Source: Shimia_B sp038528385 (GTDB taxonomy: Bacteria > Pseudomonadota > Alphaproteobacteria > Rhodobacterales > Rhodobacteraceae). From it: a stretch of DNA of 64,000 bases. Shown piece by piece: positions 10,240 to 18,595 of this stretch. The stretch is from NCBI GenBank assembly GCA_038528385.1, contig JBCBET010000010.1, positions 51,308-115,307 on the forward strand. Reading direction: 5' to 3'. Each line of letters starts with the position of its first letter. Positions within the stretch are counted from its first letter, which is position 1. Under the pieces are notes generated by a model that had not been told where the DNA came from, searched no databases, and worked only from the letters and a program-made list of their open reading frames with translations. Made by a program: the position numbers and the translations under genes.

Positions 10240-11901
10240 TCATACCTCGAGCACCTTGGGCCGCTTGCGCTCGAACCACATCACCACCAGCACCCGCGTC
10301 ACGAAGATCGCCGTGAAGACCGAGGTGAGGATGCCGAGGCCCAGCGTGATGGCAAAGCCGCGCACCGGGCCCGAGCCCATCAGGTAGAGGATGAGCGCGG
10401 TGATGAAGGTCGTGATATTGGCGTCGATGATGGCCGAGAGCGCCTTTTCGTAGCCCAGTTCGATGGCCCGCGCGGGACCCTTCGCGGTCTTCAGCTCCTC
10501 GCGGATCCGCTCGAAGATCAGCACGTTGGCATCCACCGCCATGCCGATGGTGAGCACGATCCCCGCGATGCCGGGCAGTGTCAGCGTGGCGCCCAGCGTG
10601 CTCAGGAGCCCGAAGATGAGCCCCACATTGATCACGAGCGCCACGTTGGCAAAGAGCCCGAAGCGCCCGTAGCTCAACGCCATGAACACGAGCACGAGCG
10701 CGAAGGCCACGATGCAGGCGATGGTGCCCGCATCGATCGAATCCTGCCCGAGCTCCGGGCCCACCGTGCGCTCCTCCAGGAAATCGAGCCCCGCGGGGAG
10801 AGAACCCGCGCGCAGGAGAATGGCGAGGTTGGTCGATTCCTCGATCGTGAACGCGCCGGTGATCTGCCCCGCCCCGCCTGTGATCGCGCTCTGGATCGTG
10901 GGCGCGCTCACCACCTCGTCGTCGAGCACGATGGCGAAGGGCGAGCCGATATTGGCGCTGGTATACTCGCCGAAGGCCCGCGCGCCCGTGGTGTTGAAGC
11001 GGAAATCCACGCTCGGGTTGCCGTTCTGATCGAAGGAGGGCTGGGCATTCACCAGCGTCTCCCCCGTCACGACCGCGCTGCGCTCTAGGATGTAGAAAAG
11101 CCCGTCGAAGCCCTGCGCGGGCAGGATCTCGTTGCCGGGGCCGGGATTGGCGTTCGCATCCGAGGTGGAGCCCACGACCGGCTGGAACGTCAGAAGCGCA
11201 GGCCGCCCGATCAGCTCCTTGACCTCGGCGGCCGAACCGATGCCAGGCACCTGGATGAGGATGCGGCGCGCGCCCTGGCGCTGGATCGTGGGTTCGCGCG
11301 TGCCCGCCTCGTCGATGCGGCGGCGGATGATCTCGAGCGATTGCGCCATGGTGCGCTCGTCGGTGGCCTGCTGCTCAGCCTCCGAGAGGCGCACGATGAG
11401 GATGTCGCCGTCGCTCGCCACCTCGATATCGGTCTGGAGTGCGCCCGTGAGAGTCTGGAGCGGGTTCGCAAGGCTCCGCGCCACCTCCATGGCCCGCGCC
11501 ATGCCCGCCTCCTCGCTGATGCGGACGCGCAGCTCGCTGCCGGTGGAGGGCTGGAGCCGGATCGTGCCGATGGTCGCGCGCTCGGGGCGCAGCGCGTCGC
11601 GCAGCTCGGGCCAGAACCCCTCGAGCCGCGTCTCGTAGACCTCCTCGAGCCGCACCTCGGCCAAAAGATGCGCGCCGCCGCGCAGATCGAGCCCCAGATT
11701 GACGAGGGAGGACGGCATCCAATCGGGCCATTGCCCCGCGGCCTCGGCGTTTTCCTGCGTCTCGAAGCCCGCCTCTATGCGCGCCTCGGCGTCGTTGGAT
11801 TGCTCCACGCGGTTGTAGAAGGCATTGGGCAGCGCCAGGAGAAGCCCCCCCAGCACCACCGCCCAGATCAGGACCCGTTTCCAGCCCTCGATCTTGAGCA
11901 T
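10240..11901 (-). CDS. secD: Protein translocase subunit SecD
   Basis: Encodes 553 residues with one N-terminal helix, the LGLDLRGGAHLL motif after it, a large periplasmic P1 region, and the C-terminal block of five helices with GMAVDANVLIFERIREE. It is the partner of SecF in the SecDF-YajC complex. The start at 11901 lies just after the yajC stop (11903-11905), so the two are closely coupled. Confidence 0.97.
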   Translation of the reverse strand: MLKIEGWKRVLIWAVVLGGLLLALPNAFYNRVEQSNDAEARIEAGFETQENAEAAGQWPDWMPSSLVNLGLDLRGGAHLLAEVRLEEVYETRLEGFWPELRDALRPERATIGTIRLQPSTGSELRVRISEEAGMARAMEVARSLANPLQTLTGALQTDIEVASDGDILIVRLSEAEQQATDERTMAQSLEIIRRRIDEAGTREPTIQRQGARRILIQVPGIGSAAEVKELIGRPALLTFQPVVGSTSDANANPGPGNEILPAQGFDGLFYILERSAVVTGETLVNAQPSFDQNGNPSVDFRFNTTGARAFGEYTSANIGSPFAIVLDDEVVSAPTIQSAITGGAGQITGAFTIEESTNLAILLRAGSLPAGLDFLEERTVGPELGQDSIDAGTIACIVAFALVLVFMALSYGRFGLFANVALVINVGLIFGLLSTLGATLTLPGIAGIVLTIGMAVDANVLIFERIREELKTAKGPARAIELGYEKALSAIIDANITTFITALILYLMGSGPVRGFAITLGLGILTSVFTAIFVTRVLVVMWFERKRPKVLEV

Positions 11902-11902
11902 G

Positions 11903-12184
11903 CTATTTCTCCGCCGGCTCGGTCTTGGACATCACGCGCGCGATGGTGTCCTGCACCACGCGGACCTTCACGTTCTGCGCGAGCTCCACCTCGACCTCGT
12001 TGTCTTCCTTGACCTTGGTGACCTTGCCGATGAGGCCGCCCTGCGTGACGACCTGGTCGCCCCGCCGAAGCTCGGAGACCATCTTTGCATGGGCTTTGAT
12101 CTTCTGCTGCTGGGGCCGGAAGACGAGCAGGTAGAAGATGGCGATAATCAAGAGCGGAAAGAGCAGCGATCCGAAAGCTTCCAT
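11903..12184 (-). CDS. yajC: Preprotein translocase subunit YajC
   Basis: Encodes 93 residues: an N-terminal transmembrane helix (LLFPLLIIAIFYLLVF), then RPQQQKIKAH and LRRGDQVVTQGGLIGKV, the hallmark of YajC. It is an accessory subunit of SecDF. It is the first gene of a leftward run of nine genes reaching ccmG, so a promoter is expected in the 300 bp to its right. Confidence 0.96.
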   Translation of the reverse strand: MEAFGSLLFPLLIIAIFYLLVFRPQQQKIKAHAKMVSELRRGDQVVTQGGLIGKVTKVKEDNEVEVELAQNVKVRVVQDTIARVMSKTEPAEK

Positions 12185-12492
12185 GGGTCCCTCGAGTAGT
12201 GGTTAGGGGGCACCTAACGACGCCCGCAGATGATGGCAAGAAAGCGGGGATCAATTTGCGCGCCTGCCCGCCCTGATCCGTCCCCTCCCCTCCGATGCGG
12301 GACCCGCACCACGATTTTCCGAAGAAAATCGTGACCCTCGCGGCCTGCCCCACGATTTTCTTCGGAAAATCGTGGCCCCCGCGGCCCGCGCCGTGGCGAC
12401 TGCCCGCACGGCGCAACCGTCGAGGCCGCCCGGGCCTCGTCACAGGCCGGAAATGCGCCATCTCTTCATACAATCGGCAAAAGGAGGCTCCC
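12185..12492. other. Intergenic region between divergent yajC and the ATP-grasp gene
   Basis: This 308-bp non-coding stretch should hold promoters for the yajC-sec-ccm run (leftward) and the ATP-grasp gene (rightward). The only clear structure is the twin hairpin at 12310-12374. A strong Shine-Dalgarno AAGGAGG lies at 12481-12487. No convincing -35/-10 pair was identified. Confidence 0.6.
12310..12374. repeat. Twin mirrored hairpins with TTCG/CGAA tetraloops
   Basis: Two 24-bp units at 12310-12333 and 12351-12374 are exact reverse complements of each other, separated by 17 bp. Each unit is itself a hairpin with a perfect 10-bp stem (CACGATTTTC/GAAAATCGTG) and a four-base loop, CGAA in the first and TTCG in the second. 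Each strand therefore carries one UUCG-type tetraloop, a very stable RNA fold. The layout resembles paired REP/BIME elements. Its stems are much more AT-rich than the surroundings. Confidence 0.9.
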
Positions 12493-13509
12493 ATGGACGT
12501 GCTTCACCTCTTCGGCTCCACGCAGACCAGCTTTTACTACGACCTCTCGAAGATGTACGCCTCCGAGGTGCTGCGGCCCCGCGGCGTGGCGCACCGCTTC
12601 GCCTCGGTCTCCCCCGACGGGCGCTGGCGGTTCGGCTCCGCGCCGGACGATCTGGGCGCGCCGCTGGACCTCGACGCCGCCCTCGCCCGCATCGGCCGTC
12701 CCGACCTCCTCGTGCCGCACATGTTCTGCCGGAAGGGCATGACGACCTACCGCGCGCTCTTCGAGGATATCCTGGGCATCCCCGTCGTGGGCGCGCCGGT
12801 CTCGGTGGCGGGGCTGGCCACGAGCAAGCTCTGGACGCGCGACGTGGCCGCCGCGGCGGGCGTGCGCGTGGCCGAGGCCCAGCGGCTCTTCGACGGTGCC
12901 CTGCCCACGCTGCCCGTGCCCTACGTCGTCAAACCCGATGACGAGGACAATTCCATCGGCATCTCCGTGGTGCGCGATCCCGCCGACGCCGAAAAGGCCG
13001 TGACCCATGCCCGCGCCCATTCGGCGCGCATCCTGGCGGAGGCCTACATTCCCGGCCGCGAAATCCGCGCGGCGGTCGTCGAACGGGAGGGCAGGCTCCA
13101 CGTGCCCTCCTTCATCGAGTATCCCGTGAGCGAGGCGCGCCCGATCCGGGAGGTCGAGGACAAGCTCGAGGCGCAGGGCGACGGCAGGATGCGCCAATCC
13201 GTCCGCGCCGATGCCCAGCCCATCTCCCCCGCCGAGGTCGCGCCGGACCTGGCCGAGAAGCTCGCGGAGGCCGCGCGCACCGCCCACCTCGCCCTCGGCG
13301 CCCGGCACTATTCGCTCTACGATTTCCGGGTCCACGCGGAGACGGGCGAGCCTCACATGCTCGAGGCCGGGCTCTTCTGGTCTTTCAGCGCCATCAGCGC
13401 CATCTCGAAGATGCTCGCGGGCAGCGGCGAGGACCCCACGGAGATCACGGGCGAGATTTGGCGCGCCGCCGCCGAGGGGCGAGACAGGCCCGCGCTCGCC
13501 GCCGAATAG
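12493..13509 (+). CDS. ATP-grasp protein resembling D-alanine:D-alanine ligase
   Basis: Encodes 338 residues. The frame is open upstream, but ATG 12493 has AAGGAGG six bases before it. The ATP-grasp fold is supported by PYVVKPDDEDNSIGISVV and the GREI motif typical of Ddl (EAYIPGREIRAAVV). The C-terminal metal-binding position reads MLEAGLFWSFS, whereas Ddl enzymes have E-x-N there, so the usual asparagine is missing. It is probably a carboxylate-amine ligase with another substrate rather than the cell-wall Ddl. No mur/fts genes are nearby. It is convergent with a Sua5/YrdC-like gene 12 bp away. Confidence 0.75.
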   Translation: MDVLHLFGSTQTSFYYDLSKMYASEVLRPRGVAHRFASVSPDGRWRFGSAPDDLGAPLDLDAALARIGRPDLLVPHMFCRKGMTTYRALFEDILGIPVVGAPVSVAGLATSKLWTRDVAAAAGVRVAEAQRLFDGALPTLPVPYVVKPDDEDNSIGISVVRDPADAEKAVTHARAHSARILAEAYIPGREIRAAVVEREGRLHVPSFIEYPVSEARPIREVEDKLEAQGDGRMRQSVRADAQPISPAEVAPDLAEKLAEAARTAHLALGARHYSLYDFRVHAETGEPHMLEAGLFWSFSAISAISKMLAGSGEDPTEITGEIWRAAAEGRDRPALAAE

Positions 13510-13521
13510 GGGTGCCGCGCC

Positions 13522-14301
13522 TCAGTAATAGTGCCCGTGGCGGTAGTCCCAGCTGATGAAATGCTCGGACAGGAGCTCCATGATCTCGGTGCAGGCCAGC
13601 CCCTTGCGGATCAGCACCGGCCCCGGGCTCACATCCCGATCACCTTCCTGCAAAGGCACCAGCGCCCCCGCCGCATCCACCATGGACACCATCACCCCCT
13701 GCTCGTAGCGCGTCTCCGCGCTCGCGTCGGGCTGGATGGAGGCCACGTAATCGTTGGCCTCCACGATGAGGTCGGCCTCGCTCTCGATCCGCTCCCCGAT
13801 GCCTTCCACGAGGCCCCGGTTCCCTTTCCCCGACGGGTTGGCGGAGGAGGCGAAGACGAGCTTGCCGTGCGTCTCCCACAATTCGCGCGCCACCATCTCG
13901 GAAGGCACGCCGAACTTGATGACGAAACACGACGTGCCGCGGCTGTCCATCATCAGCTCCTCGGCGCCCGCGGGGATGTGGCGCTTGGCCTCTTCCTTCC
14001 ACGGCAGGATGCAGCCCAGGAGGATATCGCCATCCCAATGCGCCTGGTAGAACGCGTCGATCTCCGCGTTCATCTCAGCGAGCGCGCGCAGCTCCTCCAT
14101 GGAGCCGCAGAGAACCACGCCCGGCTTGTTGCGCTTCCTCACCTTCGCGTCGAACTTCCGCTCGAGCCCGCCGGCATCCGAGGTCATGATGATGTAGCCC
14201 ACCTTCGTCGGGCTCACGATGCACCCGCCCTCACCGAGCAGGATCTCCATCGATTCCGGCTGCACGCCCCCGTTCCAGCGGATTGTCTTCTCTGCGCCCA
14301 T
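13522..14301 (-). CDS. Sua5/YciO/YrdC-family protein
   Basis: Encodes 259 residues. Family features are SPTKVGYIIM near residue 30 (cf. PTETVYGL in TsaC), the basic KVRKRNKPG tract, SSANPSGKGNRG and the late GPVLIRKG. TsaC/Sua5 make threonylcarbamoyl-AMP for tRNA t6A. This copy diverges at the N-terminal motif and carries a long insertion around residues 80-120, so it may be a paralogue with another acyl or carbamoyl substrate. It shares an intergenic end with the ATP-grasp gene. Confidence 0.75.
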   Translation of the reverse strand: MGAEKTIRWNGGVQPESMEILLGEGGCIVSPTKVGYIIMTSDAGGLERKFDAKVRKRNKPGVVLCGSMEELRALAEMNAEIDAFYQAHWDGDILLGCILPWKEEAKRHIPAGAEELMMDSRGTSCFVIKFGVPSEMVARELWETHGKLVFASSANPSGKGNRGLVEGIGERIESEADLIVEANDYVASIQPDASAETRYEQGVMVSMVDAAGALVPLQEGDRDVSPGPVLIRKGLACTEIMELLSEHFISWDYRHGHYY

Positions 14302-14367
14302 GGAGCCCTCCGTTCGCTGCGGGGGCGGAGTGGGTCAAGGCGCGCGCGGTGTCAAGCGATAGCCCGC

Positions 14368-14973
14368 TCAGAGCCAGGGCGCGGCGGCGGTGGCGCGCGC
14401 CTCGTAGGCATCGATCGCCTCCGCCTTCTCCAGCGAGAGCCCGATATCGTCGAGCCCGTTGAGCAGGCAGTGCTTGCGGAACGGGTCGATGTCGAAGGCG
14501 ATGACCTGCCCGTCGGATGTGGTGACGGTCTGCGCGGCGAGGTCCACCGTGATCCGCGCGTTGGCGCCCTTCTCGGCCTCGGCCATGAGCATGTCGACTT
14601 GCGTCTGCGGCAGCACCACGGGCAGGATCCCGTTCTTGAAGCAGTTGTTGTAGAAAATGTCGGCGAAGCTCGTGGAGATCACGCAGCGGATGCCGAAATC
14701 CAGAAGCGCCCAGGGCGCGTGCTCGCGGGAGGAGCCGGTGCCGAAATTGCCGCCCGCCACGATGATCTGGGCCGCGCGGTAGGCCGGGCGGTTCAGCACG
14801 AAATCGGGCTCCTCGCGGCCCTCCATGTCATAGCGCATCTCCTCGAAGAGATGGACGCCGAGCCCCGTGCGCTTGATCGTCTTCAGGAACTGCTTGGGCA
14901 GGATCATGTCCGTGTCGATATTCACGAGCGGCATGGGCGCCGCCACCCCGGTTATCCTGTCGAACTTTTCCAT
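14368..14973 (-). CDS. leuD: 3-isopropylmalate dehydratase small subunit
   Basis: Encodes 201 residues, the normal LeuD length. Typical motifs are NIDTDMILPKQFLKT near the N-terminus, GGNFGTGSSREHAPWAL and the FYNNCFKNGILPVVL segment. With LeuC it isomerises isopropylmalate in leucine synthesis. The start at 14973 (MEKFDRITG) is preferred because GATGAGG sits just upstream; an in-frame ATG at 14982 would place the SD too close. leuC and leuB are not in this window. Confidence 0.95.
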   Translation of the reverse strand: MEKFDRITGVAAPMPLVNIDTDMILPKQFLKTIKRTGLGVHLFEEMRYDMEGREEPDFVLNRPAYRAAQIIVAGGNFGTGSSREHAPWALLDFGIRCVISTSFADIFYNNCFKNGILPVVLPQTQVDMLMAEAEKGANARITVDLAAQTVTTSDGQVIAFDIDPFRKHCLLNGLDDIGLSLEKAEAIDAYEARATAAAPWL

Positions 14974-15108
14974 GGGCCTCATCCTTCGCCCCCTATGAAT
15001 ACCGCGCCGGGGCGGCGGCGTCCATCACGGGCGGCTGACCCAAACGTGCATTGCCCCGGCCCCGACCCCGGCGGATGCTCTCGGCAACGCATATCGGAGG
15101 CCGCCGCC

Positions 15109-16458
15109 ATGACCCTCGCCCGCATCCTCGCGCTTCTCACCTGCCTCGCAGCCCTGCCCGCCCACGCAGAAGGCGAGCTGCCCGGTTACGTGATCGACGC
15201 CTACGGCACGCCGCCCGCCATCCCAGAGGGCCCGCTCTCGCAGGAGGTGCAGGACGCGCTCCGCACCGTCTTCGTCGACAGCCTCGAACGCTCCATCTGG
15301 ACGCAGGTGGAACAGGACGCGCTCGCCGTTATCGTGGCGAGCGAGGACCCCCGCCTCGCCTGGATCATCTCCGATATGATGCGGTTTACCTGGCGGCGCG
15401 CCTTCGACAATTCGCTGGCCGCGGCCGCGGCAGACCTCACCGGCATCACCTATGACGGCCCGCGCCGCTGGGGCACGCTCACCGATCACCTGATCGCCTG
15501 GGATATCCCCGCCCCGCCAGGCTACCTCGACACCAAGCGCGCGATCTTCACGCAGTTCCTGCCCGGGCTCGACGGCATCTTCGCGGAGGGCGACATCGAC
15601 TGGCGCCTCGTCTCCTGGGGCGGCGTGCTCATCGACGACCGCGCCTTCGGCGACCCCGAGATCTGCAACTGCATTCCCGCCGCCGACAACCCGGAGGTCA
15701 CGACCGCAGCGGAGGCGCGCTGGCTCACGGACAACGCCATCGTCTTCGGGCTCGAGATCAACGGGGAGGCCCGCGCCTATCCCCGCCGCATCATGGAAGT
15801 GCGCGAGATGGTCAACGACACGCTGGGCGGGCGCGACCTGGGCATCCCTTACTGCACGCTCTGCGGCGCGGCGCAGGCCTACTACACCGACGACCTGCCG
15901 CCGGGCGTGGCGCGGCCCATCCTGCGCACCTCGGGCCTGCTCAGCCGATCGAACAAGGTGATGTACGATCTCGAGACCCGCTCCGTCTTCGACACGTTCC
16001 TCGGCCACGCCGTCACCGGGCCCTTGGCCGAGGCGGGCGTGACGCTGCCCCGCGCGGGGCTCGTCACCACCACCTGGGGCGATTGGAAGGCCGCGCATCC
16101 CGACACCACCGTCCTCGTGGAGGCGCTGGCGCTGGGGCGCGATTTCAACTTCCGCGAGGGGCGCGACGCCGATGGCCCGATCTTCCCCGTGGGCGATGTC
16201 GATCCCCGCCTCGAGGTACAGGAGGACGTCATCGGCGCTGTCACCGCCACGGGCACGCCGGTGGCATTCCCCCACGGTGCTGCGCTCCTGGCGCTGCGGG
16301 ACGGGCGCGCAGTCCGCTTCGAGGATATCGAGATCGTCCTCACCGCCGGCGGGCTGAAGGCGCAGCGGGTGGATGGCAGCGATCCCGGCGGGCACGACGC
16401 GTTCTGGTTCGCCTGGTCGCAGTTTCACCCGGACACAGCGGTCTGGCAGCCTCTCTAG
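15109..16458 (+). CDS. DUF3179 secreted protein
   Basis: Encodes 449 residues with a signal peptide (MTLARILALLTCLAALPAHA). ATG 15109 is preceded by CGGAGG, and the longer open frame upstream is antisense to other genes. The central block has ICNCIPAADNP and the motif IPYCTLCGAAQAYY, characteristic of DUF3179 proteins. These are periplasmic or extracytoplasmic and of unknown function; the paired cysteines suggest metal or redox chemistry. It stands alone between leuD (divergent) and serS. Confidence 0.8.
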   Translation: MTLARILALLTCLAALPAHAEGELPGYVIDAYGTPPAIPEGPLSQEVQDALRTVFVDSLERSIWTQVEQDALAVIVASEDPRLAWIISDMMRFTWRRAFDNSLAAAAADLTGITYDGPRRWGTLTDHLIAWDIPAPPGYLDTKRAIFTQFLPGLDGIFAEGDIDWRLVSWGGVLIDDRAFGDPEICNCIPAADNPEVTTAAEARWLTDNAIVFGLEINGEARAYPRRIMEVREMVNDTLGGRDLGIPYCTLCGAAQAYYTDDLPPGVARPILRTSGLLSRSNKVMYDLETRSVFDTFLGHAVTGPLAEAGVTLPRAGLVTTTWGDWKAAHPDTTVLVEALALGRDFNFREGRDADGPIFPVGDVDPRLEVQEDVIGAVTATGTPVAFPHGAALLALRDGRAVRFEDIEIVLTAGGLKAQRVDGSDPGGHDAFWFAWSQFHPDTAVWQPL

Positions 16459-16485
16459 GCACCCGCGCACACGTTAACCAAATCC

Positions 16486-16616
16486 TTGCCCCCAAGGTGC
16501 GCATATCGCGTATGCACAGGTTGTGTACGGCCTGTGTACGGAGTGTGACACGCTCCTTTGCGGCCCCTTTTCCTCCCCCGCGCCCCGCGTTAACAGGCCG
16601 CACGGAGGACAGCGCC
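16486..16616. promoter_or_regulatory. Leader of serS with short direct repeats
   Basis: The gap before serS contains a near-palindrome GCATATCGCGTATGC (about 16501-16515) and two copies of CTGTGTACGG-like sequence close together (16520-16545). A CGGAGGA Shine-Dalgarno lies at 16602-16608. The repeats could be an operator or part of the promoter. This is a positional inference only. Confidence 0.35.
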
Positions 16617-17906
16617 ATGCACGATATCAAGCTCATCAGGCAGGACCCGGCCGCCTTTGACGCGGCCCTCGCCCGGCGGGGCGACGCGCCCGTTTCCTCC
16701 GACGTTCTGGCCATCGACGAGGCCCGCCGCGCCAAGATCCTCGCCGCCGAAACAGCCCAGGCCGAGGCCAACAAGGCCGCCAAGGAGGTGGGCGCCGCCA
16801 AGGGCCGCGGAGACGAGGCGGAATTCGAACGCCTGCGCGCCTTAGTGTCTCAAAAGAAACAGGAAATCGCGCGGTTGAACGACGAGGCGAAGGCCGAGGA
16901 TGCCCGCCTGACGGACGCCCTCGCCCGCATCGCGAACCTTCCTTACGACGACGTGCCCGAGGGCGCCGACGAGGACGACAACGTCGAAATCCACCGCTGG
17001 GGCGAGCCCCGCGAGATCGACGGCGCGAAGGAGCATTTCGAGATCCCGGCCGTGGCCGCGGGCCTCGATTTCGAGACGGCGGCGAAGATGTCGGGCTCCC
17101 GCTTCGTGATCCTGCGCGGCGCCGTGGCCCGGCTTCACCGCGCGCTGGCGCAGTTCATGCTGGATAAACATACACTTGAGCACGGCATGACAGAGACGAT
17201 GACCCCCGTCCTCGTCCGTGACGAGGCCATGTACGGCACCGATAAATTGCCCAAGTTCGGCGAAGACAGCTACCAGACGCGGGAGGGCATGTGGCTCATC
17301 CCCACCTCCGAGGTAACGCTCACCTACTCCGTGGCCGGCGAGGTCCTGGAGGAGGCCGAACTCCCCATCCGCCTCACCGCCCACACGCTCTGCTTCCGCT
17401 CCGAGGCCGGCAGCGCGGGCCGCGACACCGCCGGCATGCTCCGCCAGCACCAGTTCGAGAAGGTGGAGATGGTCGCCATCACCCATCCCGACCATTCCGA
17501 GTCGGAGCAGACACGCATGCAAAACGCCGCGCAAGCCATTCTGGAAGCGCTGGAAATCCCCTACCGGACGGTCGTGCTCTGTACCGGCGACATGGGCTTC
17601 GGCGCGCGGCGGACCTACGATATCGAGGCCTGGCTTCCGGGGCAGAACACCTTCCGCGAGATCAGCTCCGTCTCCACCACGGGCGACTTCCAGGCGCGGC
17701 GGATGAATGCCCGCTTCAGACCCGCGGGCGGGGGCAAGCCCGAATACGTCCACACGCTCAACGGCTCGGGCCTCGCCGTGGGCCGGTGCCTCATCGCCGT
17801 GCTGGAGAACGGGCAGGTGCCGGACGGCTCGGTAACCCTTCCGAAAGCCCTCGCCCCCTACCTTGGCGGCGCGACGCGGATCACCGCCGAGGGATCGCTG
17901 GCATGA
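16617..17906 (+). CDS. serS: Seryl-tRNA synthetase
   Basis: Encodes 429 residues. An N-terminal long coiled coil (about residues 30-105) binds the tRNA-Ser variable arm. The class II catalytic core shows motif 2 as CFRSEAGSAGRDTAGMLRQH with QFEKVEM, and motif 3 as NGSGLAVGRCLIAVLEN. ATG 16617 is chosen because CGGAGGAC precedes it and the protein then starts MHDIKLIRQDP, as in the family. Its stop overlaps the start of the TspO-like gene (ATGA). Confidence 0.97.
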   Translation: MHDIKLIRQDPAAFDAALARRGDAPVSSDVLAIDEARRAKILAAETAQAEANKAAKEVGAAKGRGDEAEFERLRALVSQKKQEIARLNDEAKAEDARLTDALARIANLPYDDVPEGADEDDNVEIHRWGEPREIDGAKEHFEIPAVAAGLDFETAAKMSGSRFVILRGAVARLHRALAQFMLDKHTLEHGMTETMTPVLVRDEAMYGTDKLPKFGEDSYQTREGMWLIPTSEVTLTYSVAGEVLEEAELPIRLTAHTLCFRSEAGSAGRDTAGMLRQHQFEKVEMVAITHPDHSESEQTRMQNAAQAILEALEIPYRTVVLCTGDMGFGARRTYDIEAWLPGQNTFREISSVSTTGDFQARRMNARFRPAGGGKPEYVHTLNGSGLAVGRCLIAVLENGQVPDGSVTLPKALAPYLGGATRITAEGSLA

Positions 17907-18595
17907 GAGCCGCCGCTTGGCTGACGTTCCTTTTGTCCGTCACTTTCGCTATCTCGCCGCTCTTCACGGATCCCTTCACCGGGTTCCGCGCCGACCAGCT
18001 GCCGATCCCGCAGGTGAACCCGCCGATCCAGCCGGCGGGATACGCCTTCGCGATCTGGGGCGTGATCTATATTTGGCTCATCGCCTCTTGCGGCTTCGGC
18101 GCCATCCGGCGGGCCGAGAACCCGGCCTGGCACGCGACGCGGCCCTGGCTCATCGTGTCGCTCGGCATCGGCACCTTCTGGATCGCCATCGCCAATGCGA
18201 GCGTCCTCTGGGCCACGGTGACGATCTGGCTGATGCTCGCCTCGGCGCTGTTAGCTTTCGTGAAGAGCCCGGTGCAGGACCGGCTCTGGCTGCGCGCGCC
18301 GCTCGGCCTCTATGCCGGGTGGCTGAGCGCCGCATCCTTCGTGTCCCTCGCCGCACTGATGGCTGGAAATGATTTGATCACAGACGGTTACGGTTGGGCG
18401 CTCATCCTCATCCCCGCGGCCCTCGCGCTCGCCTGCACCGTGCAGGTCACGCAACATCGCGCCTTCGAGTACGGTTTCGCCGTCAGCTGGGCTTTTGTCG
18501 CGATTGTCGTCGTAAATCAAGGGCTTGTGGCGGTGTTTGCAGGCATCGCCGCAGGAGTGACGATCCTTGCCGCCCTACGCTCCGCGCGCGCCTAG
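17903..18595 (+). CDS. TspO/MBR-like tryptophan-rich membrane protein
   Basis: Encodes 230 residues with about six hydrophobic segments. The segment PPIQPAGYAFAIWGVIYIWL resembles TspO/MBR proteins, which bind porphyrins and act as tryptophan-rich sensors, but this protein is roughly a third longer than classical TspO. It starts within the serS stop (ATGA, 17903-17906) and is therefore probably co-translated with it. Its stop interlocks with that of the convergent DUF2235 gene. The family call is moderate. Confidence 0.65.
   Translation: MRAAAWLTFLLSVTFAISPLFTDPFTGFRADQLPIPQVNPPIQPAGYAFAIWGVIYIWLIASCGFGAIRRAENPAWHATRPWLIVSLGIGTFWIAIANASVLWATVTIWLMLASALLAFVKSPVQDRLWLRAPLGLYAGWLSAASFVSLAALMAGNDLITDGYGWALILIPAALALACTVQVTQHRAFEYGFAVSWAFVAIVVVNQGLVAVFAGIAAGVTILAALRSARA

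Noticed and set aside
13531..15108. Long plus-strand open frame covering the Sua5-like and leuD genes
   Set aside because: The family-like protein begins only at 15109 with a signal peptide and SD; the rest is antisense shadow.
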